Counted from the first letter of the stretch, positions 25,639-35,241 are shown. The stretch is 64,000 nucleotides of DNA from Paraburkholderia panacisoli (GCF_008369935.1 NZ_VTUZ01000048.1:1-64000); one strand, 5' to 3'. The notes: generated by a model not told the origin, from the sequence alone. Made by a program: numbers and translations.

Positions 25639-26750
25639 GCGCGGCCGATAATTCAGCGCTGCCCGCGCCGCATATCGGCACGTCGCCGAGCGGGCCGCTC
25701 GGCACGATCGCCGATGTTGCCGGCGTGACGGTTGGACATTGCACGCTCGATCAAGGCGTGTTGCAAACCGGCGTGACCGTGATTCGTCCGCATCAGGGCG
25801 ATCCGTACCTCGACAAGGTGCCGGCGGCGGCGTCGGTGATCAACGGCTTCGGCAAGAGCATCGGGCTGGTGCAGGTCGACGAACTCGGCACGCTGGAAAC
25901 GCCGATCGCGTTGACCAATACGTTCGGCGTCGCGGCGCTCGCGCAGGCGCAGATTCGTGCGGCGATCCGCGCGAATCCGCAGATCGGACGCGAGTGGTCG
26001 ACGGTCAATCCGTTGGTGTTCGAATGCAATGACGGCTACCTGAACGACATCCAGGCGTTGGCCGTCACCGAGCGGCATTTCGACGACGCATTCGACAACG
26101 CCAGCACGCAGGTCGCGAGCGGCGCGGTCGGCGCGGGGCGGGGGATGTCGTGCTTCGATCTGAAGGGCGGCATCGGTAACGCGTCGCGCGTGGTCGACGT
26201 GGCGGGCAGTGGCTATACCGTCGGCGCGCTGGTGCTGGCGAACTTCGGGCGCCTGCCGATGCTGACGATCGACGGCACGCCGCTTGGCCGCGTGCTGGCC
26301 GAACGCGCACGCGCGGCACGAGCGGCACGACCGGCTGCCGAAGCAGCGGCAGCGGATGCTTCGGTCACGAAGCCCGAGCAAGGCTCGATCATCATGATCG
26401 TCGCCACCGATGCGCCGCTCGACGCGCGCCAGCTCAAGCGTCTCTCGTTGCGCGCCGCAGCCGGTCTCGCACGAACCGGCTCGGTCTACGGCCACGGCAG
26501 CGGCGACATCGCGCTGGCGTTTTCGACCGCCTACACGGTGCCGCACGCCGCCGACTTCATTACGCTGCCGCCGCTCATCGCCGACGCGCATCTGGACCCG
26601 CTGTTTCGCGCGTGCGCGGACAGCATCGAGCAGGCGATCGTCGATGCGTTGTGGAGCGCCGTTTCCGTGACGGGCCGCGACGGTCATCGGCGCTTGTCGC
26701 TGCACGACAGCCTGCCCGACCTCGCTCAACTACTGAAGTCCAAGTCCTGA
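25635..26750 (+). CDS. P1-family (S58) aminopeptidase, DmpA-like
   Basis: A 371-residue N-terminal nucleophile hydrolase. The family self-cleaves before a serine, here Ser251 in EQGSIIMIVATDAPL, giving two chains. Other conserved parts are the VGHCTL start region, NTFGVAALAQAQI, and SGAVGAGRGMSCFDLKGGIG. Family members release N-terminal D-amino acids, L-amino acids or beta-amino acids, so the specificity cannot be called. An Ala/Arg-rich stretch (225-240) precedes the cleavage site. No signal peptide is visible, so it probably acts on imported peptides in the cytoplasm. It overlaps both neighbours. Confidence 0.88.
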   Translation: MSAADNSALPAPHIGTSPSGPLGTIADVAGVTVGHCTLDQGVLQTGVTVIRPHQGDPYLDKVPAAASVINGFGKSIGLVQVDELGTLETPIALTNTFGVAALAQAQIRAAIRANPQIGREWSTVNPLVFECNDGYLNDIQALAVTERHFDDAFDNASTQVASGAVGAGRGMSCFDLKGGIGNASRVVDVAGSGYTVGALVLANFGRLPMLTIDGTPLGRVLAERARAARAARPAAEAAAADASVTKPEQGSIIMIVATDAPLDARQLKRLSLRAAAGLARTGSVYGHGSGDIALAFSTAYTVPHAADFITLPPLIADAHLDPLFRACADSIEQAIVDALWSAVSVTGRDGHRRLSLHDSLPDLAQLLKSKS

Positions 26751-27583
26751 TGAAAGTCCTGATTTCCGCCGATATCGAAGGCGTGGCCGGCGTGTTTCAT
26801 CCCGAGCAGACCCGCGCTGGCAACGGCGAATACGAAGCCGCGCGCCGCTGGATGACGCTCGAAGCGAACGCCGCGATCGAAGGCGCGTTCGACGGCGGCG
26901 CCACCGAGGTATGGGTGAACGACTCGCACGGCGGCTTTCGCAACCTGCTGCCTGATCTGCTCGATGCGCGCGCCGAGGTCGTGCTCGGCAAGCCGCGCAT
27001 GCTTGGCATGATGGCCGGGCTCGAATACGGCGCGGCGCTGGTCTTCATGATCGGCTATCACGCGATGTCGCAAACGCGCGGCGTCCTGGCGCACACGATC
27101 AACAGCTTTGCTTTCGCGCGGGTGTCGTTCAACGGCGTCGAGGTTGGCGAGGCGGGCGTGTATGGCGCGCTGGCCGAAGAATATGGCGCACGCGTGGTGC
27201 TTTTATCCGGCGATGACATCTTTGCCGAAGAAACCGCGCTGCGTTTTCCGCACGCGCGTTTTGTCGTCACGAAGAGCGCGACCGGGCATGCGAGCGGCGT
27301 CACGCAATCGCCGGCGGCCGCGCGCGCGGCGATCGGAAGCGCCGCGCGAGAAGTGGTCCGGCAGCATGTCGCAGATGGTTATGCGCCGCACGCGACGCGG
27401 GCCGATGCGAAGCCGGTCGACTGCGAACTGCGCGTGCAGACCAGCGCGCTCGCCGATCTGTTTTGCCAATGGCCGACGCTCACGCGCGTCGACGCGGTGA
27501 CGTTGCGCTTTAGCGCGGCGTCGGCGGAACATGCGGTGCGGATGCTGAACTGTCTGTCGGCGATGTCGTTCATGCTGCGATAG
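26750..27583 (+). CDS. dppA: DppA-type aminopeptidase (M55 family)
   Basis: A 277-residue zinc aminopeptidase resembling B. subtilis DppA. The N-terminal metal motif is ISADIEGVAGV, with the rest of the site in NDSHGG and MIGYHAM. FNGVEVGEAGVYGALA is a further family block. DppA prefers D-Ala-containing peptides, so with the P1 enzyme this gene would let the cell use peptides with unusual residues. The start overlaps the previous stop by one base (TGATG). It is the last gene of the operon. Confidence 0.9.
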   Translation: MKVLISADIEGVAGVFHPEQTRAGNGEYEAARRWMTLEANAAIEGAFDGGATEVWVNDSHGGFRNLLPDLLDARAEVVLGKPRMLGMMAGLEYGAALVFMIGYHAMSQTRGVLAHTINSFAFARVSFNGVEVGEAGVYGALAEEYGARVVLLSGDDIFAEETALRFPHARFVVTKSATGHASGVTQSPAAARAAIGSAAREVVRQHVADGYAPHATRADAKPVDCELRVQTSALADLFCQWPTLTRVDAVTLRFSAASAEHAVRMLNCLSAMSFMLR

Positions 27584-27749
27584 CGGCAGTGATCGCAGCA
27601 GGCGGGCGCTCGCCGTGTGGCTCGCCTGCGCGGTTATTCCACTACGCTTACAACTCGCCGCGAAGGAGCCCCCAGGCGACACGTTTTGCGCGGAAGCTGT
27701 ACTCTCTGGCATTCCAGAGGCACCGTCTTTTCACTGAGCGGGGTACAGC

Positions 27750-29474
27750 ATGGGTAAGCAGACTATTGCGGATTATCTGGCCAAAACACTGGCGGCAGCG
27801 GACGTCGAACGGATCTGGGGCGTGACGGGCGACAGCCTGAACGGCTTGTCGGATAGCTTGCAACGGCTCGGCTCGATTCGCTGGATGCACACGCGTCATG
27901 AAGAAGTGGCGGCCTTCGCTGCCGGCGCCGATGCCGCCGCGACCGGCAAGCTCGCGGTCTGCGCAGGCAGTTGCGGTCCGGGCAATCTGCACCTGATCAA
28001 CGGCCTGTATGACTGTCATCGCAATCATCAGCCCGTGCTCGCGATCGCCGCGCACATTCCATCCTCGGAAATCGGCCTCGGCTACTTTCAGGAAACCCAT
28101 CCGCAAGAGTTGTTCAAGGAGTGCAGTCACTTTGTCGAGCTGGTGACGAATCCCTCGCAGTTTCCCCGCGTTCTGGCGCGCGCGATGCGTACCGCGATCG
28201 AGGAGCGGGGCGTCGCGGTGATCGTGCTGCCGGGCGATGTCGCGCTCGGCGACGCGCCCGAGGAAACGCCGGCGTGGGCCGGCACGCTGGAGCGTTCGAC
28301 GCTGGTGCCGTCCGCGGCCGATCTCGACCGGCTCGCCGATCTGCTCAATCAGGCGGGCGGCGTGACGCTGCTGTGCGGCAGTGGCTGCGCGGGTGCGCAC
28401 GACGAAGTGCTCGCCTTCGCCGACCAGCTCGGCGCGCCGACCGTGCATGCGCTGCGCGGCAAGCAATACGTCGAGTGGGACAACCCGTTCGACGTCGGCA
28501 TGACCGGGCTGATCGGCTTCAGCTCCGGCTATCACGCGATGATGTCGTGCGACACCCTCGTCATGCTCGGCACCGACTTTCCGTATCGCAACTTTTATCC
28601 GTCGCATGGGAACGTGGTGCAGATCGACCGGCGCGGCTCCGCACTCGGCAAGCGCGCGCCGTTGAAGCTCGGTCTCGTCGGCGACGTCAAGGCGACCTTG
28701 CAGGCGCTGTTGCCGAGGCTCAAGCGCAAGACCGACCGGCGCTTCCTCGACAACGCGCGCAAGCATTACGCGGACACGCGCAAGGGGCTCGACGATCTCG
28801 CGCGGCCGTCGGATCCGGGGCGCGCGATTCATCCGCAGTACCTCACCAGCATCGTCGACAAAGTCGCCAACGAAGACGCGGTGTTCTGCGCCGACGTCGG
28901 CACGCCGACGCTGTGGGCCGCACGCTATCTGACCATGAACGGTCGGCGCAGCCTGCACGGGTCGTTCAACCACGGTTCGATGGCGAATGCGATGCCGCAG
29001 GCGCTCGGCGCGCAAGCGGCCGAGCCGGGCCGCCAGGTGATTTCGCTGTCGGGCGACGGCGGGCTGTCGATGCTGCTCGGCGATCTGCTCACCGCGCGTC
29101 AGCTCGATCTGCCGATCAAGGTCGTGGTGTTCAACAACAGCACGCTCGGCTTCGTCGCCATGGAGATGAAGGCGGGCGGCTACCTTGAAGCCGGCACAGA
29201 TCTCGCCGCGACCGACTTCGCGGCGATTGCGCGAGGCGCGGGAATCTACGGAGTCCGTATCGAGCACTCGGAGAATATCGAACCGGCGTTGCGTGAGGCG
29301 TTCGCGCATCCGGGGCCGGCGGTGATCGACGTGGTGACCGCGAAGCACGAGCTTGCGTTGCCGCCGAAGATTCAGTGGGCGCAGGCGAAGGGCTTCAGCC
29401 TGTACATGCTGCGGGCGGTGCTTAATGGGCGAGGGGATGAGGTCGTCGAACTGGCGACCACCAATCTGCGCTGA
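27750..29474 (+). CDS. poxB: Pyruvate dehydrogenase (quinone) / thiamine-diphosphate enzyme
   Basis: A 574-residue ThDP enzyme that matches PoxB in length and order. The catalytic glutamate is in HEEVAAFAAGADA near residue 50. The central domain covers about 190-330. The ThDP motif GDGGLSMLLGDLLTARQ leads to FNNSTLGF near 470. PoxB oxidises pyruvate to acetate and CO2, passing electrons to ubiquinone at the membrane. GCGGGG lies upstream of the ATG. Acetolactate synthase and related oxidases share the fold, but the C-terminal part fits PoxB. Confidence 0.85.
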   Translation: MGKQTIADYLAKTLAAADVERIWGVTGDSLNGLSDSLQRLGSIRWMHTRHEEVAAFAAGADAAATGKLAVCAGSCGPGNLHLINGLYDCHRNHQPVLAIAAHIPSSEIGLGYFQETHPQELFKECSHFVELVTNPSQFPRVLARAMRTAIEERGVAVIVLPGDVALGDAPEETPAWAGTLERSTLVPSAADLDRLADLLNQAGGVTLLCGSGCAGAHDEVLAFADQLGAPTVHALRGKQYVEWDNPFDVGMTGLIGFSSGYHAMMSCDTLVMLGTDFPYRNFYPSHGNVVQIDRRGSALGKRAPLKLGLVGDVKATLQALLPRLKRKTDRRFLDNARKHYADTRKGLDDLARPSDPGRAIHPQYLTSIVDKVANEDAVFCADVGTPTLWAARYLTMNGRRSLHGSFNHGSMANAMPQALGAQAAEPGRQVISLSGDGGLSMLLGDLLTARQLDLPIKVVVFNNSTLGFVAMEMKAGGYLEAGTDLAATDFAAIARGAGIYGVRIEHSENIEPALREAFAHPGPAVIDVVTAKHELALPPKIQWAQAKGFSLYMLRAVLNGRGDEVVELATTNLR

Positions 29475-29584
29475 ACGCTGAAGTGGACTGATGCGCGTTC
29501 GAAGGTGCGCTCAGTAGTGCGAGTGGATGCGCGCCGACGATCGCTGATGATCGCCGACATGCGCGCGCATCCCCACCCGTCACG

Positions 29585-30508
29585 CTACTGCTGCCGGCTC
29601 AACTCACGCGCCGCGCGGTCGATCACATCGGCAATCGCGCCCGCATGCGACACCGGCGCGAGGTGGCTCGACGCCATCGGCACGACTTTCGCGCCCATCC
29701 GGTCAGCCATGAATTTCTGCACTTCCGGCGACACCGCGCGGTCCTTGGTCGTCAGCACGTACCACGACGGCTTTTCCTTCCAGGCGACCTGGCTCACTGT
29801 CTCGCTGAACGCCTTCTCGGAGATCGGCGCTTGCGCGGCGGAGAGCACGCGCGTCACGTTCTCGGGCACGTCCGCAGCGAAGTCGGCGTGATAGCGGCCA
29901 CGGTCGAGCCACAGAAAGCCGCTCGAGTCCGTAATCATGGCCTGGCCCGCGGGCATCGGCGGGGCACGCTTGAGCAGGTCCATCGCCGACTCGCGCAGCG
30001 TCGGCGCGATCGCGGCGACAAACACGAGGCCCGCGACGTTCGGCGCGTTCGCGCCCACTTCGGTGATCACGACGCCGCCCCACGAGTGGCCGACCAGGAT
30101 GGTGGGACCCTCCTGGCGCGCGAGCACGCGGCGGGTCGCGGCGACATCGTCGGCGAGCGACGTGAGCGGGATCTGCACCGAGCTCACGTGATAGCCCTTT
30201 TGTTGCAATTTCGCGACCACGCCGTTCCAGCTCGACCCGTCGACGAACGCGCCGTGAACCAGCATGACGTTGCGCACCGGGCCGCTCATCGGCGCAGCGG
30301 AGGCCTTGGGAGTCACGGCCATTGGCGCTGCGGGTGCGGCGGCCGGCGCCGTGGCGGCAGGAGCGGGCGTCGGCGCCTCGGGCGCGCTGGCTTGTGCGGC
30401 GGGCTCGTCGGCCGGTGCGGACGCGGGCGCCGCCGTTTGCGCGACGGCGGCCACCCCCACGAAGCAGAGAGATACAGCAGCGGCGCAAAGCAAACGTTTG
30501 AGCAACAT
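29585..30508 (-). CDS. Exported alpha/beta hydrolase
   Basis: A 307-residue protein. An N-terminal signal peptide (LLCAAAVSLCFVGVAAVAQT) is followed by about 50 residues of Ala/Pro-rich low-complexity linker. The alpha/beta hydrolase domain has an oxyanion region LVHGAFVDGSSWNGV, the nucleophile elbow GHSWGG near residue 143, and a likely catalytic His in SSHLAPVSH near the end. It resembles the EstC-like esterases often found in Burkholderia; the substrate is unknown. GGAG lies upstream of the ATG. It is convergent with poxB. Confidence 0.8.
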   Translation of the reverse strand: MLLKRLLCAAAVSLCFVGVAAVAQTAAPASAPADEPAAQASAPEAPTPAPAATAPAAAPAAPMAVTPKASAAPMSGPVRNVMLVHGAFVDGSSWNGVVAKLQQKGYHVSSVQIPLTSLADDVAATRRVLARQEGPTILVGHSWGGVVITEVGANAPNVAGLVFVAAIAPTLRESAMDLLKRAPPMPAGQAMITDSSGFLWLDRGRYHADFAADVPENVTRVLSAAQAPISEKAFSETVSQVAWKEKPSWYVLTTKDRAVSPEVQKFMADRMGAKVVPMASSHLAPVSHAGAIADVIDRAARELSRQQ

Positions 30509-30718
30509 ATCGAATCTCCGCAGGCTGAAACCGAACTAGGGAACATACCGAAGCGCCACGCGAGTGACAATCACAATCCTCGCCGTTAAGTGCGGCGCAG
30601 AACCAACGCGGGTTGATCCCAGTATTTAGGCCATTTCGGCTGAGGTAAAGTCATCGGTTTTGCCGGGCCGGGCCACAAGTCCGACTGGGTGTTCGATATC
30701 CATACACTGGAGCGCAAT

Positions 30719-32104
30719 TTGAATAGTGCACAGCACCAAGACGGCCTGAAGCGCGGGCTGAAGAATCGCCACATCCAGTTGATCGCGCTGGGCGGCGCCA
30801 TCGGCACGGGCCTCTTTCTCGGCTCCGCGAGCGTGTTGCAGGCGGCCGGGCCGTCGATGATTCTCGGCTACGCGATCGGCGGCATCATCGCCTTCATGAT
30901 CATGCGGCAGTTGGGCGAGATGGTCGCGCAGGAACCGGTCGCCGGTTCATTCAGCCACTTCGCCTACAAATACTGGGGCGATTTCCCCGGCTTCCTGTCC
31001 GGCTGGAATTATTGGGTGCTGTACGTGCTCGTGAGCATGGCCGAGCTGACCGCGGTCGGCACCTATGTGCATTACTGGTGGCCGGGCGTGCCGACGTGGG
31101 TGTCGGCGCTGGTGTGCTTCGCCGGCATCAACGCGATCAATCTCGCCAACGTCAAAGCCTACGGCGAAACCGAGTTCTGGTTCTCGATCATCAAGGTGGT
31201 GGCGGTGATCGGCATGATCGTGTTCGGCGGCTATCTGCTGATCAGCGGGCACGGCGGCCCGCAGGCGTCGATCACCAACCTGTGGAGTCATGGCGGCTTT
31301 TTCCCGCACGGCTTCCACGGCCTCTTCATGATGCTCGCGGTGATCATGTTTTCGTTCGGCGGGCTGGAGCTGATCGGCATTACCGCCGCTGAGGCCGCCG
31401 ATCCGCAGAAGAGCATTCCGAAGGCGGTGAATCAGGTGATCTACCGGATTCTGATTTTCTACATCTGCTCGCTGGCGGTGCTGCTGTCGCTGTATCCGTG
31501 GAACGAGGTCGCTGCGGGCGGCAGCCCGTTCGTGATGATCTTCTCGCAGATCGGTTCGACGCTGACCGCGAACGTCCTCAACGTGGTGGTGCTGACGGCG
31601 GCGCTGTCGGTGTACAACAGCGGCGTGTATGCGAACAGTCGCATGCTCTATGGTCTCGCGGAGCAGGGCAATGCGCCGCGCGCGCTGATGAAGGTCGACC
31701 GGCGCGGCGTGCCGTACATGGCGATCGGTTTGTCGGCGCTCGCGACGTTCACCTGCGTGATCATCAACTACCTGATCCCGGCCGAAGCGCTCGGCCTGCT
31801 GATGGCGCTGGTGGTCGCGGCACTGGTGCTGAACTGGGCGCTGATCAGCCTGACGCATCTGAAGTCGCGCAAGGCGATGGTGGCGGCGGGCCAGACGCTG
31901 GTGTTCAAGTCGTTCTGGTTTCCGGTCAGCAACTGGATCTGCCTCGCGTTCATGGCGCTGATCCTCGTGATTCTGGCGATGACGCCGGGGCTGTCGATGT
32001 CGGTGTTGCTCGTGCCGCTGTGGCTGGTGGTGATGTGGGGCGGCTATGTGTTCAAGCGTCGGCGCGCGCAAACGCAGGGTGGCGTGCAAGTGACGGGGCG
32101 ATAA
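30719..32104 (+). CDS. aroP: Aromatic amino acid permease (AroP-like, APC superfamily)
   Basis: A 461-residue permease with twelve predicted membrane segments. LKRGLKNRHIQLIALGGAIG, the GSFSHFAYKYWG block and FSFGGLELIGITAAEAADP closely follow E. coli AroP, which imports Phe, Tyr and Trp by proton symport. PheP- and ProY-type proteins are close relatives, so substrate is inferred. The TTG at 30719 is preferred because GGAG lies six bases upstream; an in-frame GTG at 30689 has no ribosome site. It is divergent from the hydrolase. Confidence 0.82.
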   Translation: MNSAQHQDGLKRGLKNRHIQLIALGGAIGTGLFLGSASVLQAAGPSMILGYAIGGIIAFMIMRQLGEMVAQEPVAGSFSHFAYKYWGDFPGFLSGWNYWVLYVLVSMAELTAVGTYVHYWWPGVPTWVSALVCFAGINAINLANVKAYGETEFWFSIIKVVAVIGMIVFGGYLLISGHGGPQASITNLWSHGGFFPHGFHGLFMMLAVIMFSFGGLELIGITAAEAADPQKSIPKAVNQVIYRILIFYICSLAVLLSLYPWNEVAAGGSPFVMIFSQIGSTLTANVLNVVVLTAALSVYNSGVYANSRMLYGLAEQGNAPRALMKVDRRGVPYMAIGLSALATFTCVIINYLIPAEALGLLMALVVAALVLNWALISLTHLKSRKAMVAAGQTLVFKSFWFPVSNWICLAFMALILVILAMTPGLSMSVLLVPLWLVVMWGGYVFKRRRAQTQGGVQVTGR

Positions 32105-32289
32105 GGATGTGGCGAGGCGGCGTGGGCGGCGGGTTTTGCGCTCACGCTGCCTGGTCTGGCGCGAGGCAGCCTGGTTCGATGCGGTCTTGCGGGCCGCCGA
32201 ATCCGGCCGCCCAGAAACGACAAACCCCGCAGGCAGCAAGCGCTGGCGGGGTTCGAGGAAAAGCAAAACAACCGGTCAATCGAATTCTT

Positions 32290-32374
32290 TGGTGCCCAGG
32301 GCCGGAATCGAACCGGCACGCCTTGCGGCGGGGGATTTTGAGTCCCCTGCGTCTACCAATTTCACCACCTGGGC
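32290..32374 (-). tRNA. tRNA-Leu (CAA)
   Basis: The minus strand from 32374 forms a tRNA with a seven-base acceptor stem (GCCCAGG/CCTGGGC), an anticodon loop CTCAAAA giving CAA, the extended variable arm of class II tRNAs (CCGCCGCAAGGCGT region), a standard T arm (GGTTCGATTCC), and an encoded CCA at 32292-32290. It reads UUG codons. Confidence 0.95.
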
Positions 32375-32422
32375 AGATCTTGCAGCGTGCGCGTCAGAAC
32401 ATGGCGCGCCGCGAAGACGCAG

Positions 32423-32451
32423 ATTATGGCCGAAAATTCGACGACGGGCAA
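32423..32451 (-). promoter_or_regulatory. Probable promoter of tRNA-Leu
   Basis: On the minus strand, TTGCCC (32451-32446) and CATAAT (32428-32423) are separated by 17 bases. It lies about 50 bases before the tRNA, leaving a short leader for processing. Confidence 0.45.
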
Positions 32452-32480
32452 GCCACTTGCTTGCCTCCGCCGCGAAGCGC

Positions 32481-33869
32481 CTAGACAGTGCGGGAAAACC
32501 GTTCGAGGGTCTGCTGGCCGAGATAGCGGTCGAACACCATCGCGATGTTGCGCACCAGCATGCGTCCGGCCATCTGCACTTCGAGCTTGCCGGCGCTGAT
32601 CGACACCAGACCGTCCTGCTCGAAGCCGCGCAAGCGCTCCAGTTCCGGCGCGAACGTTTCGGCGAAACGCAGCCCGTAAGCGGCTTCGAATTCATCGAAG
32701 CGCAATTCCAGGTTGCACATCACCTGCGTGATCACGTCGCGGCGCAGGCGGTCGTCGGCGGTGAGGCGAAGGCCGCGCGTGATCGCTAGCTGGCCCGCGT
32801 CGATCGCCGCCGCATAGCCGGGCAGGTCTTTCGCGTTCTGCGCGTACACGTCGCCGACCTTGCCGATCGACGACGCGCCGAACCCGATCAGATCGCATTC
32901 CGCGCGCGTGCTATAGCCCTGGAAGTTGCGCTGCAAAGTGCGTTGCGCTTGTGCGCGCGCGAGTTCGTCGGTAGGCAGCGCGAAGTGATCCATGCCGATG
33001 TACACATAGCCCGCGCCCGTCAGGCGCTCGACCACCCGTTGCAGCAGCGCGAGCCGCTGCTCAGGCGAGGGCAGCGTGGCGGGGTCCATCTGACGCTGCA
33101 TCTTGAAGAGCTGCGGCATGTGCGCGTAGGCGAACACCGACAGACGGTCGGGCGCGAGTTCGATCATCGTGTCGAGCGTGCGGCTGAAGCTGTCGACGGT
33201 TTGATGCGGCAGGCCGTAGATCAGATCGACCCCGATCGAATGAAAGCCGGTGTCGCGCGCGGCCTGCATCACCGAGGTGGTCATCCCGAGCGGCTGAATG
33301 CGGTTGATCGCCTGCTGCACGACCGGATCGAAGTCCTGCACGCCGAGACTCATCCGGTTGAAGCCGAGTTTGCGCAGATGCGCGACGGTGTCGGGCGACG
33401 CTTCGCGCGGGTCGACTTCGATCGAATATTCGGCTTCGGCATCGGGCAGCAACGTGAAGTGCTCCCGCGTGGCGGCCATCAGCTCAGCCATTTCGTCGTG
33501 CGACAGGAACGTCGGCGTGCCGCCGCCCCAATGCAGTTGCGACACCGGACGCTGCTTGTCGAAGCACGCGGCCTGCAACGCTATCTCGCGCTTCAGTCGA
33601 TCGAGGTATGGACGCGCGTGCGCGCGGTTTTTCGTCGCGACCTTGTTGCAGCCGCAGTAGAAACACACGGTGTCGCAAAAGGGAATGTGGAAGTACAGGG
33701 AGAGATCGGTGCCGGACGCACCCGGGTCGGCGGCGGCGCGCAGATAGTCGGCGGGGTCGAAGTTGTCGCGGAACTGTAGCGCGGTCGGATAGGACGTATA
33801 CCGTGGACCGTTCGCGCTGTATCTGGCGAGCAGGTCGGGACGGAATAGCGTGTTGGCGACGGTGGTCAT
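32481..33869 (-). CDS. hemN: Oxygen-independent coproporphyrinogen III oxidase
   Basis: A radical-SAM heme enzyme of 462 residues that decarboxylates two propionates of coproporphyrinogen III without oxygen. The cluster motif is CDTVCFYC at residues 65-72, preceded by YFHIPF. GGGTPTFLS and the HemN-specific N-terminal part RYTSYPTALQF distinguish it from HemW. The ATG at 33869 gives the family length; the open frame upstream is not supported. A paralogue, hemW, lies at 56676-57905. No clear FNR box was found upstream. Confidence 0.95.
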   Translation of the reverse strand: MTTVANTLFRPDLLARYSANGPRYTSYPTALQFRDNFDPADYLRAAADPGASGTDLSLYFHIPFCDTVCFYCGCNKVATKNRAHARPYLDRLKREIALQAACFDKQRPVSQLHWGGGTPTFLSHDEMAELMAATREHFTLLPDAEAEYSIEVDPREASPDTVAHLRKLGFNRMSLGVQDFDPVVQQAINRIQPLGMTTSVMQAARDTGFHSIGVDLIYGLPHQTVDSFSRTLDTMIELAPDRLSVFAYAHMPQLFKMQRQMDPATLPSPEQRLALLQRVVERLTGAGYVYIGMDHFALPTDELARAQAQRTLQRNFQGYSTRAECDLIGFGASSIGKVGDVYAQNAKDLPGYAAAIDAGQLAITRGLRLTADDRLRRDVITQVMCNLELRFDEFEAAYGLRFAETFAPELERLRGFEQDGLVSISAGKLEVQMAGRMLVRNIAMVFDRYLGQQTLERFSRTV

Positions 33870-34048
33870 GAGGGGCTCGGGTCGGTTGGCCACAGTGGCG
33901 CAGGGGGTCGCCGCTGGTGGCCTTTCGGAGCCTTCAAGTTTAAGAGTGCGACCCACGGCCGGATTGCGTAAAAAGGTCGCACGGAATGCGGGTGGCACAA
34001 TGCGGGTCTGATAATGCGTTGCCCGTTTTCGGGATCAGGAAGAGTGTC

Positions 34049-34411
34049 GTGAGTGATGTGCAGAAAAGCGTGCGCGAGAGTGCGCGGACAAACTTGCCAA
34101 ACGGCGTCGTGAAGCGTGAGCCGCCGTTTCACGTGGCCGATCATGCGTGCCGCCCAGATTGCGGCGCGTGCTGTATCGCGCCGTCGATTTCGAGCCCCAT
34201 TCCGGGCATGCCGGATGGCAAGCCGGCGGGCGTGCGCTGCGTGCAACTCGGCGACGACCTGCGCTGCGCGATCTTCGGCCGGCCGGAGCGGCCGGCGTGC
34301 TGTTCTGGCCTGCAGCCGCAAACCGAAATGTGCGGGACGAACCGCGCCGAAGCGCTCGCATGGCTGACGCAACTCGAAGTTCAAACTCAGCCGCAAGCGG
34401 CCGCGCGGTAG
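34049..34411 (+). CDS. YkgJ-family cysteine cluster protein
   Basis: A 120-residue protein with the CxxxCGACC pattern (CRPDCGACC) near residue 36 and further cysteines at RCVQL, RCAIF, ACCS and EMCGT, as in the putative zinc- or iron-binding YkgJ family. Function is unknown. The GTG at 34049 is chosen because AGGAAGAG lies just upstream; an ATG at 33986 is in frame but lacks a ribosome site. It is divergent from hemN. Confidence 0.8.
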   Translation: MSDVQKSVRESARTNLPNGVVKREPPFHVADHACRPDCGACCIAPSISSPIPGMPDGKPAGVRCVQLGDDLRCAIFGRPERPACCSGLQPQTEMCGTNRAEALAWLTQLEVQTQPQAAAR

Positions 34412-34557
34412 TCCCGCGGTGGTCTCGCAGTAGTCCTATAGCGCTTTAAGCCCGTTAAGTTAATGACCTTTGCCACGCGCGCCAGTCCAACCCGCATCGG
34501 CCAAACCTCGAGCCAGCCCACCCGTGTGCTCGACAAGGCTTTCCCAGGAGATCTCGC

Positions 34558-35151
34558 ATGACTCGACCCGCAGCGCCGGCCCGGCGCCGCTTTCTGAACG
34601 CCGCGCTGACCGGCTGTAGCGCGCTTGGCATCACCGTATCGCTGGCGGCCTGCGCGACGCCGATTTTTCCGTTCATTCCGTCGCACTACACGTTCTCGCA
34701 GCAGCAAGTGCAGGACGCTGTGCAGCGCAAATTCCCGTATCAGCGCACGGTCTCGCAAGTGTTCGATGTCGCGTTGACCAACCCCGTGGTCGGTTTTCTG
34801 CCGGACGCGAACCGCGTCTCGGTAAAGCTCGACGCGCGCTTTGCGAGCCCGTTCATGCCGCAGCCAGTCGACGGCGTGTTCACGCTGTCGAGCGAACTGG
34901 CCTACGACGCTGCCAGCCGTTCGGTCGTGCTCAAGTCGCCGAATGTCGACAACGTCAGCGTGAGCGGCCAGGCACAGGTCTACACGCAGCAGATCAGCGC
35001 GGCCGCGGCGCTGCTCGCGACCCAATTGCTGACCAACTATCCGATCTACACGTTCAAGCCAGAACAACTGCAATTTGCCGGAGTGAATTATGAACCCGGT
35101 ACAATCACAATCCTTTCAAACGGCATACGCGTTCAAATCGTCGAAAAATGA
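34558..35151 (+). CDS. DUF1439 lipoprotein
   Basis: A 197-residue protein resembling YceB-type lipoproteins. The N-terminus has an Arg-rich head (PAAPARRRF) and a hydrophobic stretch ending LAAC, with the likely lipidated cysteine near residue 32. YTFSQQQVQDAVQRKFPYQR and NVDNVSVSGQ are typical of DUF1439. It is expected to face the periplasm from the inner or outer membrane. AGGAG precedes the ATG. Function is unknown. Confidence 0.8.
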   Translation: MTRPAAPARRRFLNAALTGCSALGITVSLAACATPIFPFIPSHYTFSQQQVQDAVQRKFPYQRTVSQVFDVALTNPVVGFLPDANRVSVKLDARFASPFMPQPVDGVFTLSSELAYDAASRSVVLKSPNVDNVSVSGQAQVYTQQISAAAALLATQLLTNYPIYTFKPEQLQFAGVNYEPGTITILSNGIRVQIVEK

Positions 35152-35241
35152 CGGTGCGCGCGGCCGGCAGGGCCGCGAGCGCATGTGACTGTACGTGCCG
35201 GTCCTGTTCGTTCCGACAATCTACCGAGATGGGAAGCACGG

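Noticed and set aside
27648..29348. Minus-strand frame of 566 codons opposite poxB
   Set aside because: Shadow of poxB; no family motifs and no ribosome site.
33870..34048. Possible FNR/ANR box upstream of hemN
   Set aside because: No TTGAT-N4-ATCAA or close match was found.
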